Shown in pieces: positions 42,801 through 54,029 of a stretch of DNA of 64,000 bases (position 1 is the first letter of the stretch; every line of letters starts with the position of its first letter). A model generated the notes under the pieces. It worked only from the letters and a program-made list of their open reading frames with translations. It was not told where the DNA came from and searched no databases. Source of the DNA: Pyropia yezoensis (Eukaryota > Rhodophyta > Bangiophyceae > Bangiales > Bangiaceae). The stretch covers positions 2,235,447 through 2,299,446 of the forward strand of contig CM020620.1 in the NCBI GenBank assembly GCA_009829735.1, written 5' to 3'. Made by a program: the position numbers and the translations under genes.

Positions 42801-43943
42801 TCCAGTGGCAACATATACCTGCTCATCATTTGTGACCGGTTCTCCAAGTTCACTCGAGCAATCCCGTTGAGAACCATCACGGCTCTGGATGTCACGTCGG
42901 CCTTCTGCGAGTACTGGATAGCTGCCTACGGCCCTCCAGACTCCGTCTTAACCGACAACGGTCCCCAGTTTGCATCCCTGTTCTTCCAAGGAGTCTGTGA
43001 CCTGATGGGCATCAAGAACTTGTACACCACGACGTACCACCCTCAAACGAACGGCCAGGTGGAACGATTCAACCGGACCCTAGTGGACATGCTACGGCAC
43101 TACGTGGAGGAGCACCAAGAAGACTGGGACGAGCTCCTGGCTGTCCTCACTCTAGCCTACAACTCCCGAGTTCACCGGACAACGGGAGTCGCTCCACTCG
43201 ACTTCGTCACCCCGAGGCGGCTGACCAACTTCTCCCTGGAAAGAATACCGGATGGTCTCCAGCCTGCACTGAAGTCAGGTCCCAAGGCAAAGGATGAGTT
43301 CCTGGAACAACTAAAGCTCCTGCTCCCAAGAGTCAAGGAGTCAATCTCAAAGACCCAGGAGCGATATAAGCGGGACTATGACAAGGGTGTCCGGGAAAAG
43401 AACAAGGAACTGGGTGGTGGCGACTGGGTTTTTGTGGACAACCATAGCAAGACCCGGGGGAAGCTGGACTCTAAGACGGATGGACCTTATGAGATTCTCA
43501 ATACGGATGGCTGGACCTTCCTTCTAGACGTGGATGGCTCTCCGTACCGGGTGAGCAGCGACCATGTCACCCGAGCTCCACCGCCAAGCCAACGGGACTT
43601 GACCCGGCGTAAGCGGACTGCGATACCCTGGCTATCCCAAGAAGAAGGTCGGGAATTTGTCTACGTCAAGTTTGTCGACCATGCCTGGAGAGATGGACGC
43701 CTGTACCTGCGAGTACGCTGGTTCGGTTTCAACCCGGCAGATGATACATGGGAACCCTCAAACCGGCTACCCATCGCGGACGTCTGTGCCTACACGCGAC
43801 GGAACGGGATTGAGGGCACTCCCGTGGCCAGAGCCGGCAAGATTCTGGAGTCGGACACGGAGGAGGACCAAGAGGACGGGGCCAACCAAGACCCTCGGGA
43901 CGAGACGAGCTCACCCGCAACGGATGCGGAACAAGAGGATTGA
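39849..43943 (+). CDS. pol: Element A pol polyprotein (PR-RT-RNase H-IN-chromodomain)
   Basis: Intact -1 frame from the slippery site to TGA 43941-43943, about 1,360 residues. Protease VVDTGAGPS (about 40080). Reverse transcriptase FCVDYRRLN, PFGLTNAPATF and YLDD (about 41451-41462). RNase H ETDACGVQVGC and TTERECLAV. Integrase zinc region (GHPGIN, CISCARN), catalytic D (LSMDILGPLP, about 42770), D (LTDNGPQF) and E (HPQTNGQVERF). The C-terminal chromodomain (YLRVRWFGFNPADDTWEP, about 43705-43755) marks it as a chromovirus that may target modified histones. No upstream ATG exists before the protease, so frameshifting is the most economical expression route. Confidence 0.93.
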   Translation, partial: RVGQALSPSVFPNLQRQGTSTCSPLACREKGRQLPAQPVAAWTPCLFKGTLLVLRKENLKINARMRVGDSLPQAVTPVVDTGAGPSVITENLLPPGWRRHAWRAPTKTRIVDASGQTLRPLGRLPVAIYVNNEPMLFPFLVVKTLSVPLILGWDFQKQHVKSILPGEGKVQFNHGFVSPVLEHLDTKVRVAKNQKERIPPSTLTLIKPVLLPPRSETKVQVTTRTAGQCLIYGRKEFLAKHRLYLAHGHHKKVERHTPFSVLIVNVSRKPITLAKGTRVGTAEPYRGSARAMSKEDLFNLQQELASNLTALDVSPEQEQAGRTTPKPEQAPPGMPKVNQENVPLDLKEALEKLLQEHRHLWSGELGKMDATLHRIQLKPDAKPVHMHPYRAGPHRRDEIEKQVNKMLKMDVIEPSDGEWAFPVVVVPKPGGHFRFCVDYRRLNEMTVKDVYPIPRMDDCLDFLGDATLFSTLDCNAGYWQIPLADEDKDKTTFTCHLGLFRCKRLPFGLTNAPATFQRAIDIILSGLRWRTCLVYLDDIIVFSKTPAEHLEHLREVLALLSKAGVTLKAEKCHLFETEVEYLGHVLSPGELRVNEKNIKALRHARQPKTQTELKSFLGMCNVYRRFVRDYALIARPLTKLTSKKLPAQLPVFDEKQTAAFEELKKRLTTTPVLALPKREGQFVLETDACGVQVGCSLLQQQPDGHFLPIGYYSRVLTPAEKNYSTTERECLAVVWACFLLRPYLEGQEFLIRTDHASLRWLLCMDSSQGRVARWRLRLSEFKYKVCTRAGREHHCADTMSRLETPAADTGPIPEEIPCFILPNVGRGWHAPLYETPDAHQPVTIHRMLEAQLTDPQCLELRHQMDLNRNSRFSESTDGLLVRVSPFDGATQVYVPRSLRTDILRLEHLSPQAGHPGINRMYASMRRHYYWETMASDVHKCLEACISCARNRLSQRMKTSKLRLFPAAEPFASLSMDILGPLPETSSGNIYLLIICDRFSKFTRAIPLRTITALDVTSAFCEYWIAAYGPPDSVLTDNGPQFASLFFQGVCDLMGIKNLYTTTYHPQTNGQVERFNRTLVDMLRHYVEEHQEDWDELLAVLTLAYNSRVHRTTGVAPLDFVTPRRLTNFSLERIPDGLQPALKSGPKAKDEFLEQLKLLLPRVKESISKTQERYKRDYDKGVREKNKELGGGDWVFVDNHSKTRGKLDSKTDGPYEILNTDGWTFLLDVDGSPYRVSSDHVTRAPPPSQRDLTRRKRTAIPWLSQEEGREFVYVKFVDHAWRDGRLYLRVRWFGFNPADDTWEPSNRLPIADVCAYTRRNGIEGTPVARAGKILESDTEEDQEDGANQDPRDETSSPATDAEQED

Positions 43944-44088
43944 GAAGAAGGGAACGGGTATATCAAGGATAACACGCAACGCAAGCATGGAACAATCAAG
44001 GAAAACAAGCACCCGCTCGAGCAACCCTTCTCTCCGCCTCTTCCCTCCTCGCTTCTCCCAAGACCCTCACCCTCCTTGCCTCCAACTA

Positions 44089-46049
44089 CTACTCCCGGCG
44101 CGGACGCTGAGCCGCGGGAGTGTCCTCCGGCGCTGCCTCCGCGGTACGACGGGAACCGGAGGAAGACGGGATGACGTAGTGCGGTGGACGCGGCGCATCC
44201 CGGTATGACGCCATCGGAGTAGTACCAGTAGTTGCCGGTGGCTCCCGCTCATCCAGATATGTCCGTCGGCGCCGCTGGAAGCCCGTGAAGGTCTCTGACC
44301 ACTGCTGGGCCAGGCCATGCCGCGTCAAAGTCGCCAGAAGTTCGCCAACCACCGGGTTGTTCGACATCTGGCCGCCGTCCGCGCAAGCAAACACCCGGTC
44401 GACCACGTCGTTCAAGACGCTGGCGTAAGTACCCAGCACCAGAGAGGACCCGACGCCTTCAACCTGCACCGGAAGACGACCCAGCTGGTCTTCAATCATG
44501 CCGACGTCGTACTGGTCGCATGTTGGACCACCTTGGTTCAGGTACCAGTCAGGCACCCGGAAGCGGGTAAGGCGCAGAGTCGGCGCCGGAATCTCGAACC
44601 GGCCCGAGGATGACACTACCGGACGGTCCACAACGGCCCCCGAGACCGGAGTACCCAACTCCAGCGGAGGCACAGCGCCGCCGGCGTTGGAAGAAGGCGT
44701 CCAGGGTAGAGCGACCGGAGTAATCGGCGACCGCACGGCCACCCCCAGACTCGCCGCAGACAAGCGCGGTGCCGGAGGAGCTTGAAGTACCGGCACAGCA
44801 GGAACAGGGCGCGGACGCGCCGGTGACGGTTCAGGCGAGGCAACCGGGGCGACAGGGGCAACAGGAGGAAGCGGAGCCGCCGCAGACGCCCGACCGACCG
44901 CCGCGGCCCATCCCGACTCCTGCACCGGCGGCCCAACTGGCAGAAGATCAAGGGCGGCCGGAGCAGGAAAGCTACCTAGCTGCGGCCACGCCGGAAGCGG
45001 CGTCGCCAGCTGCACCTTAGCCGGAGAAGACTGGTAGACCACCTGCGCCCAACCGAAGCCATCCCGACGCGGGCGGTTCTGGTCGGCAATCGCGTTCAAG
45101 AAGCTCCGGTCATGCACCGGTTGGCCTTGTCCAGCTTCCAGAACTCCTGATGATTGCAGCTCACGATGAAGTCACGCTGACGCCCGCGTCGCTCCCCCTG
45201 CTCCCGTGCCGGCGACAACTTGGAGTATTTCCGGGTCAAGAAAGGCGGCTCCAGAGCGACCATGCTCGGACGGGGGTCGCAGTTCAAGCTTCCCGACCCC
45301 TTGAGCGCCTCATCCCAGACCTTGAGCGCCCGGTAGACGTACCCTTCCTCCTCCGGCCACCGGAGAACGGACGCGGACACGCGACGCTCGGTCAAGGGTA
45401 GATCCAGTACCAGCGCGAAGGGGAGATCCTCCAGACGAGCAACCCAAGAGGAACCCGAGAAGCTCTGGGAGCGGTCTTGTGCCAGGCGCATCTGGTCCGC
45501 CGTGTGAAGACGTGCCTTGTCCATCTCGGTCAAGACCCCGCGCTGGAGTTCCTTGCGCCAGAGGTCCATGCAATCCTGCTGGCACTGGGCCGCGCCGGCG
45601 TTGCCGACCACCGTGGAGTAACGCCGGGCCGCCAGAGGGTCCTGCCCAAGAAGCATCTCCGGGAGACCCTCCGGGGGGGCCTCGACCGGGTGCATCGCGG
45701 AAGCCGGGGGAACTCGATCCGTCCCCGCCGTGGCGACCGGCGCCGGCACCGACATCCGAGGAACCGGAGGCAGGAGAGGGGCACGACGACCCGAGTTCTC
45801 CTCCGCAACACTCGCCGCCGGAACCACGGGCCCAGCTTGGATCTCGGAACTGGACATACCGTCCAGACTCCGGGGAACGAGAGGGCCAAGGTGAAGGAGC
45901 GGAGGGGGGGGGGCAGAATCGGGGCAGGTGATCGTGACCGGGTGAAGACGCTCGACCTCGGCACCGGTGTGGACGTGCTCGAGGCTGTGCACGGTGGCAC
46001 CTGGTTCGGCCCGAGGACGTGCCGGACTAGGGAGGGAGCTATGTAGCAT
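44089..46049 (-). pseudogene. Element A antisense gene, split into two overlapping frames
   Basis: On the strand opposite pol, one frame runs from ATG 46049 to TGA 45098-45096 and a second (-1 relative to it) overlaps from about 45117 to TGA near 44089. Together they span about 650 residues, close to the 583-residue intact antisense protein of element C. The break is probably a one-base mutation; I see no slippery heptamer at the overlap. The first part has DFIVSCNHQEFWKL, which loosely matches the conserved core of B and C. The second is Pro/Ala-rich with a basic C-terminus. The ATG at 46049 lies within the first 8 bp of the 3' LTR (TGTAGCAT read backwards). Function unknown. Confidence 0.55.
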
Positions 46050-46614
46050 CCCTAGCCCCGACTTGGCGCCGACCCGGGACTGCAACCAGAGGGCACCAGG
46101 TGCCAGAACACGCCCGCCGTGTGGCGATGGTTGGCGGCCGTGGCCCGTGCCCGGCACTGGGATGCGGTGGACTACGCTATCCACACGCGAGAGAGGGATT
46201 TCTGATGTGTTTTTGCATATTTGTGAGGGACTTGATTTGAGAGAATTTGAGTGTGAGATTAGTGAGTGGGAATAGAATTAGTAGTGATAGTGGCCCCCGA
46301 CCTGACGAGGTTAGACTCGGGTCGGGGCCACTCGGGGTTATGGGGGGGGCTACCGGGCCAACGTGCCGGGGTTCCCCCAGATGCACGTTAAGAGGGACAG
46401 CGAGGCGCCCTCGGCCCGCGCCCTCAGGGAAAAAGACAACTGCGCGTTTGCTTTCCTCTTCCCCGTGTGCACTACCGTGCGTATCTGTTTGCCCGGCAAG
46501 CAGGCACGTGAGGCAACAGGCATACCATTCTCGTAGTTCCCCTTTCTGCGTTACCTGTCCCTTTCCCCCGAGGGATATTGACACGTGTCTGAGAGGATCG
46601 AGTTTTATACCACA
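46042..46614 (+). repeat. Element A 3' LTR
   Basis: 573 bp, apparently identical to the 5' LTR. It is preceded by the purine tract GGGAGGGAGCTA and followed by CTGGA. Confidence 0.95.
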
Positions 46615-46619
46615 CTGGA

Positions 46620-49600
46620 CCCAACCTTATCCGGAAGGATACCCTTCCGGACAAGTGGCTTCCGCGAGTCAGAGTGACTCGGGGACCCACCATCAAGGAC
46701 GCGAACGGTCGCCTCATTCGTACGACCGCAGCGATGTCGCTGCGGGTTACCATCGGGGAACTCACCACGGAAGTCGACTTCCTGGTGTGTGAGACCCTAT
46801 CGGTGCCCTGCATACTGGGGTGCACCTTCATCAACGTTCACTTTGACGCAATCCGGCCAGGCCGGAGGACCGTCGAGCTTCAAGAAGCCGACGGGACGAA
46901 GCGAGGACATACGGCTATCGTCAGGGACCTGACGCTACATGGGAGCCACGTTAACGTGGCTGAGGTGTACGCAAGCGTCGAGCCGAAGACACTTCGGTTA
47001 GCCAAGCGAACTCGCTTTGAGCCATTGTCGGAGACTGTCCTCCCGGTTAACTGCGACCTCGCAGGCATCTGCAGAGTCCGGTCCAACCTGCGGACGTACA
47101 AGCGCCATGGGTTGACCATGGCCAACGGTCTCATAGACCTCCCAGCAGGAGGGTCGTCCCTCCTAGTGATGGCGAACTATCGCCGTAAGGCAGTCACCCT
47201 CCCGAGGGGAACTATCATCGGGATCGCCGAGCTCTACGAAGGAGATATCCTTACCCCTGACAAGGAAGGTCAAGTGGAACCAGTTGAGGTGCTGGCGGTC
47301 GCCGAGACCACCGAGCGACAGCAACCCGATGACGGGAAGCCTAGTCGACCATCATTACCGGCGGATATTCCGCCGAAGGACCAAGAAGCACTGAAGGCCC
47401 TGGCCGAGGCTGACCTCGACCACCTTCCCCCTTCGGTAGCCGAAGGGGTACGACGGATGCTAAGAAAGCATGACGTCATGTGGACAGGCGGAGCCTTGGG
47501 TACCATTGGGGCAACCCAACATCGTATAGACCTGGTACCAGGCGCACGACCCGCCCGGTCACAACCGCACCGAGCGGGACCTATGCAACGAGAGATCTTT
47601 GATGGAGAAGTGAAGAGGATGAGCGAAGCGAAGGTGATACGACCTTCGATGTCGGAGTGGGGTGCCCCAGTCGTCATCGTACCGAAGAAGGATCAAACTC
47701 CTCTGTTCTGCATCGATTATCGACGCCTCAACTTGGGGACCAAGAAGGACTCCTATCCTTTACCAAGGATGGATGAATGCATCGACTCCCTGGGGGAAGC
47801 TACGGTGTTTACCACCATCGACTGCAACGCCGGATACTGGCAGATCCCAGTGGCGGACGAGGATATCCCCAAGACGGCATTCGTCTGTCACAGTGGAGTG
47901 TACGAGTTCCTAAGGATGCCCTTCGGATTGTCCAACGCCCCCGCTACTTTCCAGCGGGCTATCGACATTATACTGTCGGGGGTGAAGTGGCGTAACTGCC
48001 TAGTGTACCTCGATGACGTCATCGTCTTCTCGCGTAACATGGATGACCATGTGCAACATGTTGACGAGGTACTCACCCTCTTGAGGAACGCCGGGGTAAC
48101 CCTGCGTCTGAAGAAGTGCGCCTTCTTCCAACAGACGGTCGAGTATCTGGGCCACCAGATAACCCCTGGTAAACTATGGGTACTCGAAGCCAATACCCGG
48201 GCACTCCGGGATGCTCGGTTCCCTAACACCCAGACACAGCTCAAGAGCTTCCTGGGAATGTGCAATGTATACCGACGGTTCGTCAAGGACTTCGCTCGGA
48301 TAGCTAAACCGTTAACGGTTCTTACGAGCAGTACCTTGCCCAAGGTACTCCAAGCCCCTTCGCCTAGCGAAGAGGAGGCATTCGAGTCGCTGAAGCGAGC
48401 CCTACTATCCCCACCCGTCCTTGCGTTACCGCACAGACGGGGGACCTTCGTCATCGATGTCGATGCGTGCGACACCCAAGTGGGATGCACTCTTCTACAG
48501 GGAGAGACGTTGATCGGTTCCGATAACGTTATCCCGGACCTACGTCCGGTAGGGTACTTCAGCCGGACACTCAACCCGGCTGAGCGTAACTATAGTGCCA
48601 CCGAGCGTGAATGCCTCGGAGTTATATGGGCAGTGCAACTGCTCCGTCCATACCTGGAGGGCTCCAGGTTCATCTTGAGGTCCGACCACGAACCCCTACG
48701 ATGGCTCCTCAACCTTGGTGACAAGGATTCCGATAGCCATGGGAGGCTAGCCCGATGGAGGCTGAAGATGGCCGAGCACGACTACCGCACCGTGTATAAG
48801 GCTGGGTCAACCCACCATCTCGGAGACGCATTGTCTCGACTCGACACCCCGAGCGGGGATACCCGCCCGGTGGACGGGGACATCCCGGTGGTGCCGGTCT
48901 GCATGGTCGGTAACGCTACCCAAGGTATGGTTGACCATACCATGGCACACCGAGCATGCCCACTGACCCTCGCGGACTTCCGCGAGGCACAGGCCAATGA
49001 CGACGACTGTAGACGTCATCGCGCTAACCTCCTGGCCGGCACGGCCGGCATCTTCTCCGAGAATGAAGACGGACTCATATACCGGCGGGCACCCGCCGAT
49101 GGACGACATCAAGTCGTGGTCCCCGTGTCCTTACGGCAAGCCGTCATGGAACGAGAACACGAGAACCCTACAGCCGGACACCCGGGGGGTTCACGTATGT
49201 TCGCAGCAATGCGAAGGTTCTTCTACTGGCCAGCAATGGCCGTCGACGTGGTCGACCACGTAAGGGGGTGCCACCCCTGTGCACGTAACCGCATGAGTCT
49301 ACATAGGCAGGCGTCTGTTATGAAGCTATTCCCACCCGATGGGCCCAGCGAGCAAGTCGCTATCGACATACTCGGGCCACTTCCGGTAACGGAAGAAGGA
49401 AACAGGTACATCCTGGTCATGTCTGACCGCTTCACCAAGCTGTCACGAGCGGCAGCCATCCCGAATGATACGGCATACACGATTATGAACGCAGTGGTTG
49501 ACCACTGGATCAGTGCATACGGAGTCATGAAGCAACTCCTCTCCGACAACGGAGCAAACCTTACGTCAGCATTCTGCACTAAGGTCCTGGGCATGTTCGG

Positions 49601-50435
49601 TATCGAACCACGTCGGGCATCCGACTACCACCCGCAAACCAACGGGCAGGTGGAGCGGTTCAACCGCACCATCGTCAAGATGCTACAGTGCTACGTGGCC
49701 GAGCACACGAACACTTGGGACAGGCTTCTGTCCGTACTCACCCTGGCATACAATGCCAGGCCACATCGGAGCACGAACATCGCTCCACTGGAGTGGGTCA
49801 TGCCCTTAGGCGTCGGTAACCTGACGCTGCCGCCAGGCAGGTGCACTCGGTATGATACACCGAAAGGCCGACCGGCCGAACGTATCCACCTAGCTTGGTT
49901 GGCCAAGCTATCGTGGATGATTCCTAAGCTCAAGGGTGCCCTTGACAGAACACAACTTCGATACAAGAAGAACTTCGACGCCCGGCTACGGGTGCGCAAC
50001 GCAACCCTGGTAACAGGTGACTGGGTCTACATCAGACACCAGAAGTTCCGGGGGAACAAGCTCATGCAACCGGTCAAGGGACCGTACCAGATTCTCCACA
50101 GAGATGACCACTCTGTCATCTTACACTCCGATACGGAGATCCAACGCATCAGTGTGAATGATGTCACACCTGCTCCGAAGCCGGAACAGCCTCAGCCGGT
50201 ACCGGCTGGGTTGCTACATGAAGCTCTTACAACCCACCGGTCAGATGACCCGGTGGGACCGGATGGGATTCCATACCAAGTAGAGAGCGTGGTCGGACAC
50301 ACCGACCCGGACCAACCAGGACCCTGGTACGTCAGGGTTATGTGGGTCGGATACGACTCACCCACCTGGGAACAGGCGGCAAATATACCCCGCCAACTCC
50401 TCATGCCTTACATGAGGCGACGACGCCTACTGTAA
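46620..50435 (+). pseudogene. pol: Element B pol, RT-RNase H-integrase-chromodomain part
   Basis: This continues the frame from 37312 after the nested element. Reverse transcriptase shows FCIDYRRLN and YLDD (about 48007-48018). RNase H shows DVDACDTQVGC and ATERECLGV. Integrase has an HHCC-like zinc region (EHENPTAGH, CHPCARN) and a D,D-35-E core (VAIDILGPLP, LLSDNGANL, HPQTNGQVERF). The C-terminus has a short chromodomain-like motif (VRVMWVGYDSPTWEQ, about 50328-50372), the targeting module of chromoviruses. It is open to TAA 50433-50435. Domain order PR-RT-RH-IN defines Ty3/gypsy. It is functional in sequence apart from the element-A split. Confidence 0.92.
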
Positions 50436-50513
50436 CAACCCAACCGACACAGACTTCGGCTGTTGGGGGGTGAGGCTTATACCTACTAAGTAGGGTGTGA
50501 CATGGTTACGGCA

Positions 50514-50601
50514 GACTTAGGTTTCTAAGTCAAATCAGACTTAGGTTTCTAAGTCAAACCAAGCTTAGGTAACTAAGTAGAGTCAAGCTTAGGTAACTAA
50601 G
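50514..50601. terminator. Four tandem hairpins between pol and antisense gene of element B
   Basis: GACTTAG-GTTT-CTAAGTC occurs twice (50514-50531, 50538-50555), then CTTAG-GTAA-CTAAG twice (50564-50577, 50588-50601). Pol ends at 50435 and the antisense gene ends at 50589, inside the last hairpin, so the array sits between two convergent 3' ends. A transcription-termination or RNA-processing role is inferred only from this position. Confidence 0.6.
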
Positions 50602-52283
50602 TAAAACCTGAACCTTAATAAGTTAACTGAAAGGGGAAGGGCTAGCACCCCAGCCCAGTTCACGGCATCGTGAACAGCCAGCAGGGCTTCGAACTCCCGG
50701 GCCAACCCGGTCATGGCGGCTATCAAGTCCATGCCCAACTGCGCGATGTGCCGACGGACACCCGTCGGAAGATGAAACAGGCGCCCCTGCCGGCGGACGG
50801 ACAGCAAGAAGGAGGAAGCCTGCCCGAGGGTAACCTCAAGGGTGAAGGTACCCTGCAACGGGTGGACCGGTCGGGAGGCCAACACACTCCCGAAGTATCG
50901 GAGACAGGAGCCGGTGTCAAACCGGAAAGCAGGGGCGGGTTCCCACCCCTCCTGCCATAGCGGCGGGCGCACGGGGGTGTATACCGGTGCACGACCGTTG
51001 CCGGTCTGCAACGCACACGTTATATCGGTGCGGAACGCATCCGCCATGACACCATGGTTACGTCGCCAGCTCGACGCCGACTTCAACCCCGCCATAGGCG
51101 GGTAGGGAGCCGTCAACGACAGATACGGGGATACCCCCGGGTAGTAATCAAAGTCGGGATACCGACCGGTATCGCCCACCGTCTCCCCAAACGCGACCGG
51201 CTCCGCCGCCGCCGCAATCCCCCGAGCACTAGCCGGGTAGTCAACCTCCCGCGGCAACGCGGGAACAATCAGGTCGCATACCCCGAAGGCGGGGTCGAGG
51301 TAGACCTCACCCCGTCCCACCCGGGTGCGCCAGAGCTGCGCATGCCGGTCGTCCGGCTGACTCAGGATCCAATGGTGTTCCACCCGCACCGCGTTCGGCT
51401 GGTTGACCAGCCGCACCAACTCCCGCTCCCAACTCGGGTCCACCTTGACGCGCCGGGAGGACTCTCCACGGGGAAGCGGCTGGTGGAAGTCCACCCGCAT
51501 CAGCCCATCGGACTCCACTGACTCTTGCACAGTCAGGCCTCGGACCCGAGCCACCAAGTCGAACATCGACATGGCGGGTTGACCCGCCGCCACGGCGATG
51601 CCGCCACCCAACGGGGCAACCCGGGCAGGACCAGGAAGAATCGGGGGCGCCGGGGGATGCCCCACCGGCAGATGAGCAGGTGCCGGAGGTGCACGGGGCC
51701 GAGGAGGAAGAAGAAGGGCGGGCGCCCGCCCGGAGTAACTACCGGAGTCCACTGCCATCGGTGTAGACCCACCTTGACCACCAGACGCCCGCGGCACCGC
51801 GGGCAGAGCAACGCCGCCACCCGAGCCCGACGTGGGCACCTCGGGGGCAGCAGGGGTAGACCCGTCACCCGCAGCCGCGGATGAACCACCCGGGCGGGCA
51901 CCCGCGCCGTCTTGACCCGCTGTCCCGGTCGGGGTGCCACCATAACCACCCGACACGCCGGCGACGCCGTCTTGAGGTTGAGCCGCGCCGGCACCGGCGA
52001 CAGGAGCCATCCGGGCCGCCGGAGGAGTAGGGGTAGACGCAGCAGCTACCCGCGGTTGCCCGCCACCTGACGGAGCCGTCGTGCCGCTGCACACGGACGA
52101 CAAACCGCCTGGAGCACCGTCCGGAGCCACGCGAACGGTCACCCGGTCGTCCTCGTCCTCCCACGAGCTCGCTAAGAATCACTCGGCGGCGGTGGCAGAG
52201 ACGGGAACGTCGTCCACCATCACCTCTTTCTCCTCCTCAAGCAGGGGGTCGTCCTCGCCCCCGGGTACCTGGGGGTCCGACAT
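50589..52283 (-). pseudogene. Element B antisense gene (novel retroelement protein), one in-frame TGA
   Basis: On the strand opposite gag-pol, a frame runs from ATG 52283 to TAA 50591-50589, about 564 residues. It is interrupted once by TGA at 52181-52179. The N-terminal third is acidic, then Gly/Pro/Ala-rich. The C-terminal part is ordered-looking, with VMADAFRTD, LRYFGSV, VRRQGRLFHLP and EALLAVHDAVNW. The last patterns align by eye with the antisense protein of element C (FGSV, VQRRGMLWHLP, EEMLRLHKFIEW) at nearly the same spacing. No known fold or catalytic motif is recognised. Possible roles are an accessory regulator or an RNA-binding or packaging factor; these are guesses. Confidence 0.65.
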
Positions 52284-52850
52284 GATGACCGGGGTAGCAG
52301 GGGCGCCCCGTGCAGAAAAGCCGAGGCCGGCTCGACCCGGTACGAGGAACGCTCGCGCGGACGAGCCAGGAAAGCGCGGGCGCCCGCGCTTATAACCACA
52401 CAGTTCAGCACGAGCGATACGGCAGCGCGGGACGACCCGCGCCAGCCGAGCTACGAGGGCGCTCCACCCAGGCACCTGGACCGGAGCCACGCTCCCCCCA
52501 CACGGGGTAACCAGGGGGGTCACCCCCAACCGCCCCCACGCAACGCGGGCAGTTCCCGCCCCCACTCACTCGTCCACACGAGAGGGGCCCCCCTACCACC
52601 AGGCACCTGGTGGCGGATCCGCTTGCACCACCCCTCGGAAAGGAGGGTCGTGAACAGAACCCGCATCGGGAATTTAACGGTCCGGAAAACGGATCGTGTG
52701 TGTACCACACAAAGGGGGGCACCCCCCTCAGGCAACCTCGAAAAGGGGTGTCTGTCGCGACAGGGCGCAAAGCCCCACCCGACTGGTAAACGGTCACGCG
52801 ACCCACTTACATAACCCGAATGCAACTCGACCCGAGGACGGGCCGAATCT

Positions 52851-52860
52851 AAGGGGGGGA
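52851..52860 (+). other. Element B polypurine tract
   Basis: AAGGGGGGGA immediately precedes the 3' LTR (52863), as required for plus-strand priming. Confidence 0.7.
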
Positions 52861-52862
52861 CA

Positions 52863-53225
52863 TGTAGCAATATGGGTGGCCGTATTGTGACCCTAATGTT
52901 AGGGGGGCTACTTCTAATCCTTGGCTTTCAATTTGAGAGTCCGTACTGGTCACGGTATCTATAAGTTACGTATGACCAGAGGGACTTGCATCTTGGGGTG
53001 GAGGGTAGTTAGTAGTGTCTCCGAGGGTTTATAACGTGGGGGCCGGCGGCGAATCCACCGCCGGCCAAGACAGAACAACAAACCCCTCCCATTTGGGCTC
53101 CCATCTTGGTCCCGTGGCTTGTGCTCCAAGGACAGCAACCTTGGCCTCCCGGTGACGTTGGTGCCGATCCCCCTTGGTGAGTGTTCCCTGAGAGTGGACG
53201 TGCGACGGATTCCTATTGTGCTACA
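52863..53225 (+). repeat. Element B 3' LTR
   Basis: 363 bp, differing from the 5' LTR mainly at two bases about 40-45 nt in. It is followed by target duplication CCCCA (53226-53230). Confidence 0.93.
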
Positions 53226-53557
53226 CCCCACCGCCGCCGCCGCGCCGAAGCCGCCCCTGCCATCGCCGCGGCCGTCACTGCCGCCGCCGCCGCCGTCGCC
53301 GCTGCTGCCGCCACCGCCGAGGCGGCCCCGCGGCGGCGCCTTGCCGCCGCGGCTGGCGGTAGCCGCGGAGGCGACGGCGGCCCCCAGCCCCGCCGCCGCG
53401 GCGGCACCGGCCCCGCCGCCACCGCCGCCACCGCCGCCACCGTCGACGGTGGCGCCGCGGCGAAGGGCGTTGGCGGCGGCGCGGATCCTCCCCCCCCACC
53501 CACCCAACGCTGCCCCCACCGCCGCCGCCGCGCCGAAGCCGCCCCTGTCGTCGCCGC
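53226..53557. repeat. GCC-rich minisatellite, middle fragment
   Basis: 332 bp of the same repeat that flanks elements B and C, including TTGCCGCCGCGGCTGGCGG and CCGTCGACGGTGGCGCCG. It is bounded by the two separate insertions (CCCCA on the left, GCCGC on the right). Confidence 0.8.
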
Positions 53558-54027
53558 TGTGGCAGTATTGACCCCCAGGTAGGGGGGCAACACGTGCCAT
53601 GCAAGGGGCGGCAGGCCACTAGCCTGATCCGTTCCTCCCCCTGCATTTGGGTCCATATTCCCTAAGTTTGGGATAGTTAGCTTAGTAGTAAATCCAACTT
53701 GGATTTGAGGGTTTTCTGCATTTATCGTCTTGAATTTTCGTGTGGCCCGGTGGGCAGGTGCTGGGGTGGGAGATTCTGAGTGGCGAGATTCTGAGTGGAC
53801 CCTGGGGGGATAAGGGGAGGGACAGCGGGGCTTGGCCCTGCGTCCCCGTCCCGACCAAGAAACTGTTGGACCACACACCATCCTCTTGTTTGTCCGTGGG
53901 GGGTTTGCCCCACAACAGGGACAGAGTGTGTGCGACTTGCACTTCTTCCGGTTCCCCCGACACGGGAGGCAGCCCTAGCACACCGCCCCGACTTGGGTGC
54001 CATTGTGTGCTTGTGGTTTTTGCCACA
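53558..54027 (+). repeat. Element C 5' LTR
   Basis: 470 bp with TGTGGCA...TGCCACA inverted ends. A direct GAGATTCTGAGTGG-type repeat lies near the middle (about 53770-53800). Confidence 0.93.
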
Positions 54028-54029
54028 TT

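Larger units (their letters stand above)
37313..46614 (+). mobile_element. Element A: complete Ty3/gypsy chromovirus-type retrotransposon nested in element B
   Basis: 9,302 bp. The 573-bp LTRs at 37313-37885 and 46042-46614 look identical by eye, and exact duplication CTGGA lies at 37308-37312 and 46615-46619. Gag and pol are uninterrupted. The antisense gene is split by one frame change. Identical LTRs indicate a very recent insertion, so this is the youngest element in the window. Confidence 0.95.
34182..53225 (+). mobile_element. Element B: Ty3/gypsy chromovirus-type LTR retrotransposon, interrupted by element A
   Basis: The 363-bp LTRs at 34182-34544 and 52863-53225 differ at about two positions by eye, and target duplication CCCCA lies on both sides. 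Without element A it is about 9.7 kb. Order: LTR, PBS, gag, -1 frameshift site, pol (PR-RT-RH-IN-chromodomain), tandem hairpins, antisense gene, polypurine tract, LTR. Gag carries one in-frame TAA and the antisense gene one TGA, so the copy is inactive even apart from the nested insertion. Confidence 0.93.

Noticed and set aside
45096..45117. Programmed frameshift joining the two halves of element A's antisense gene
   Set aside because: No X XXY YYZ heptamer is present at the overlap, and element C has the gene as one frame. A simple mutation is more likely.
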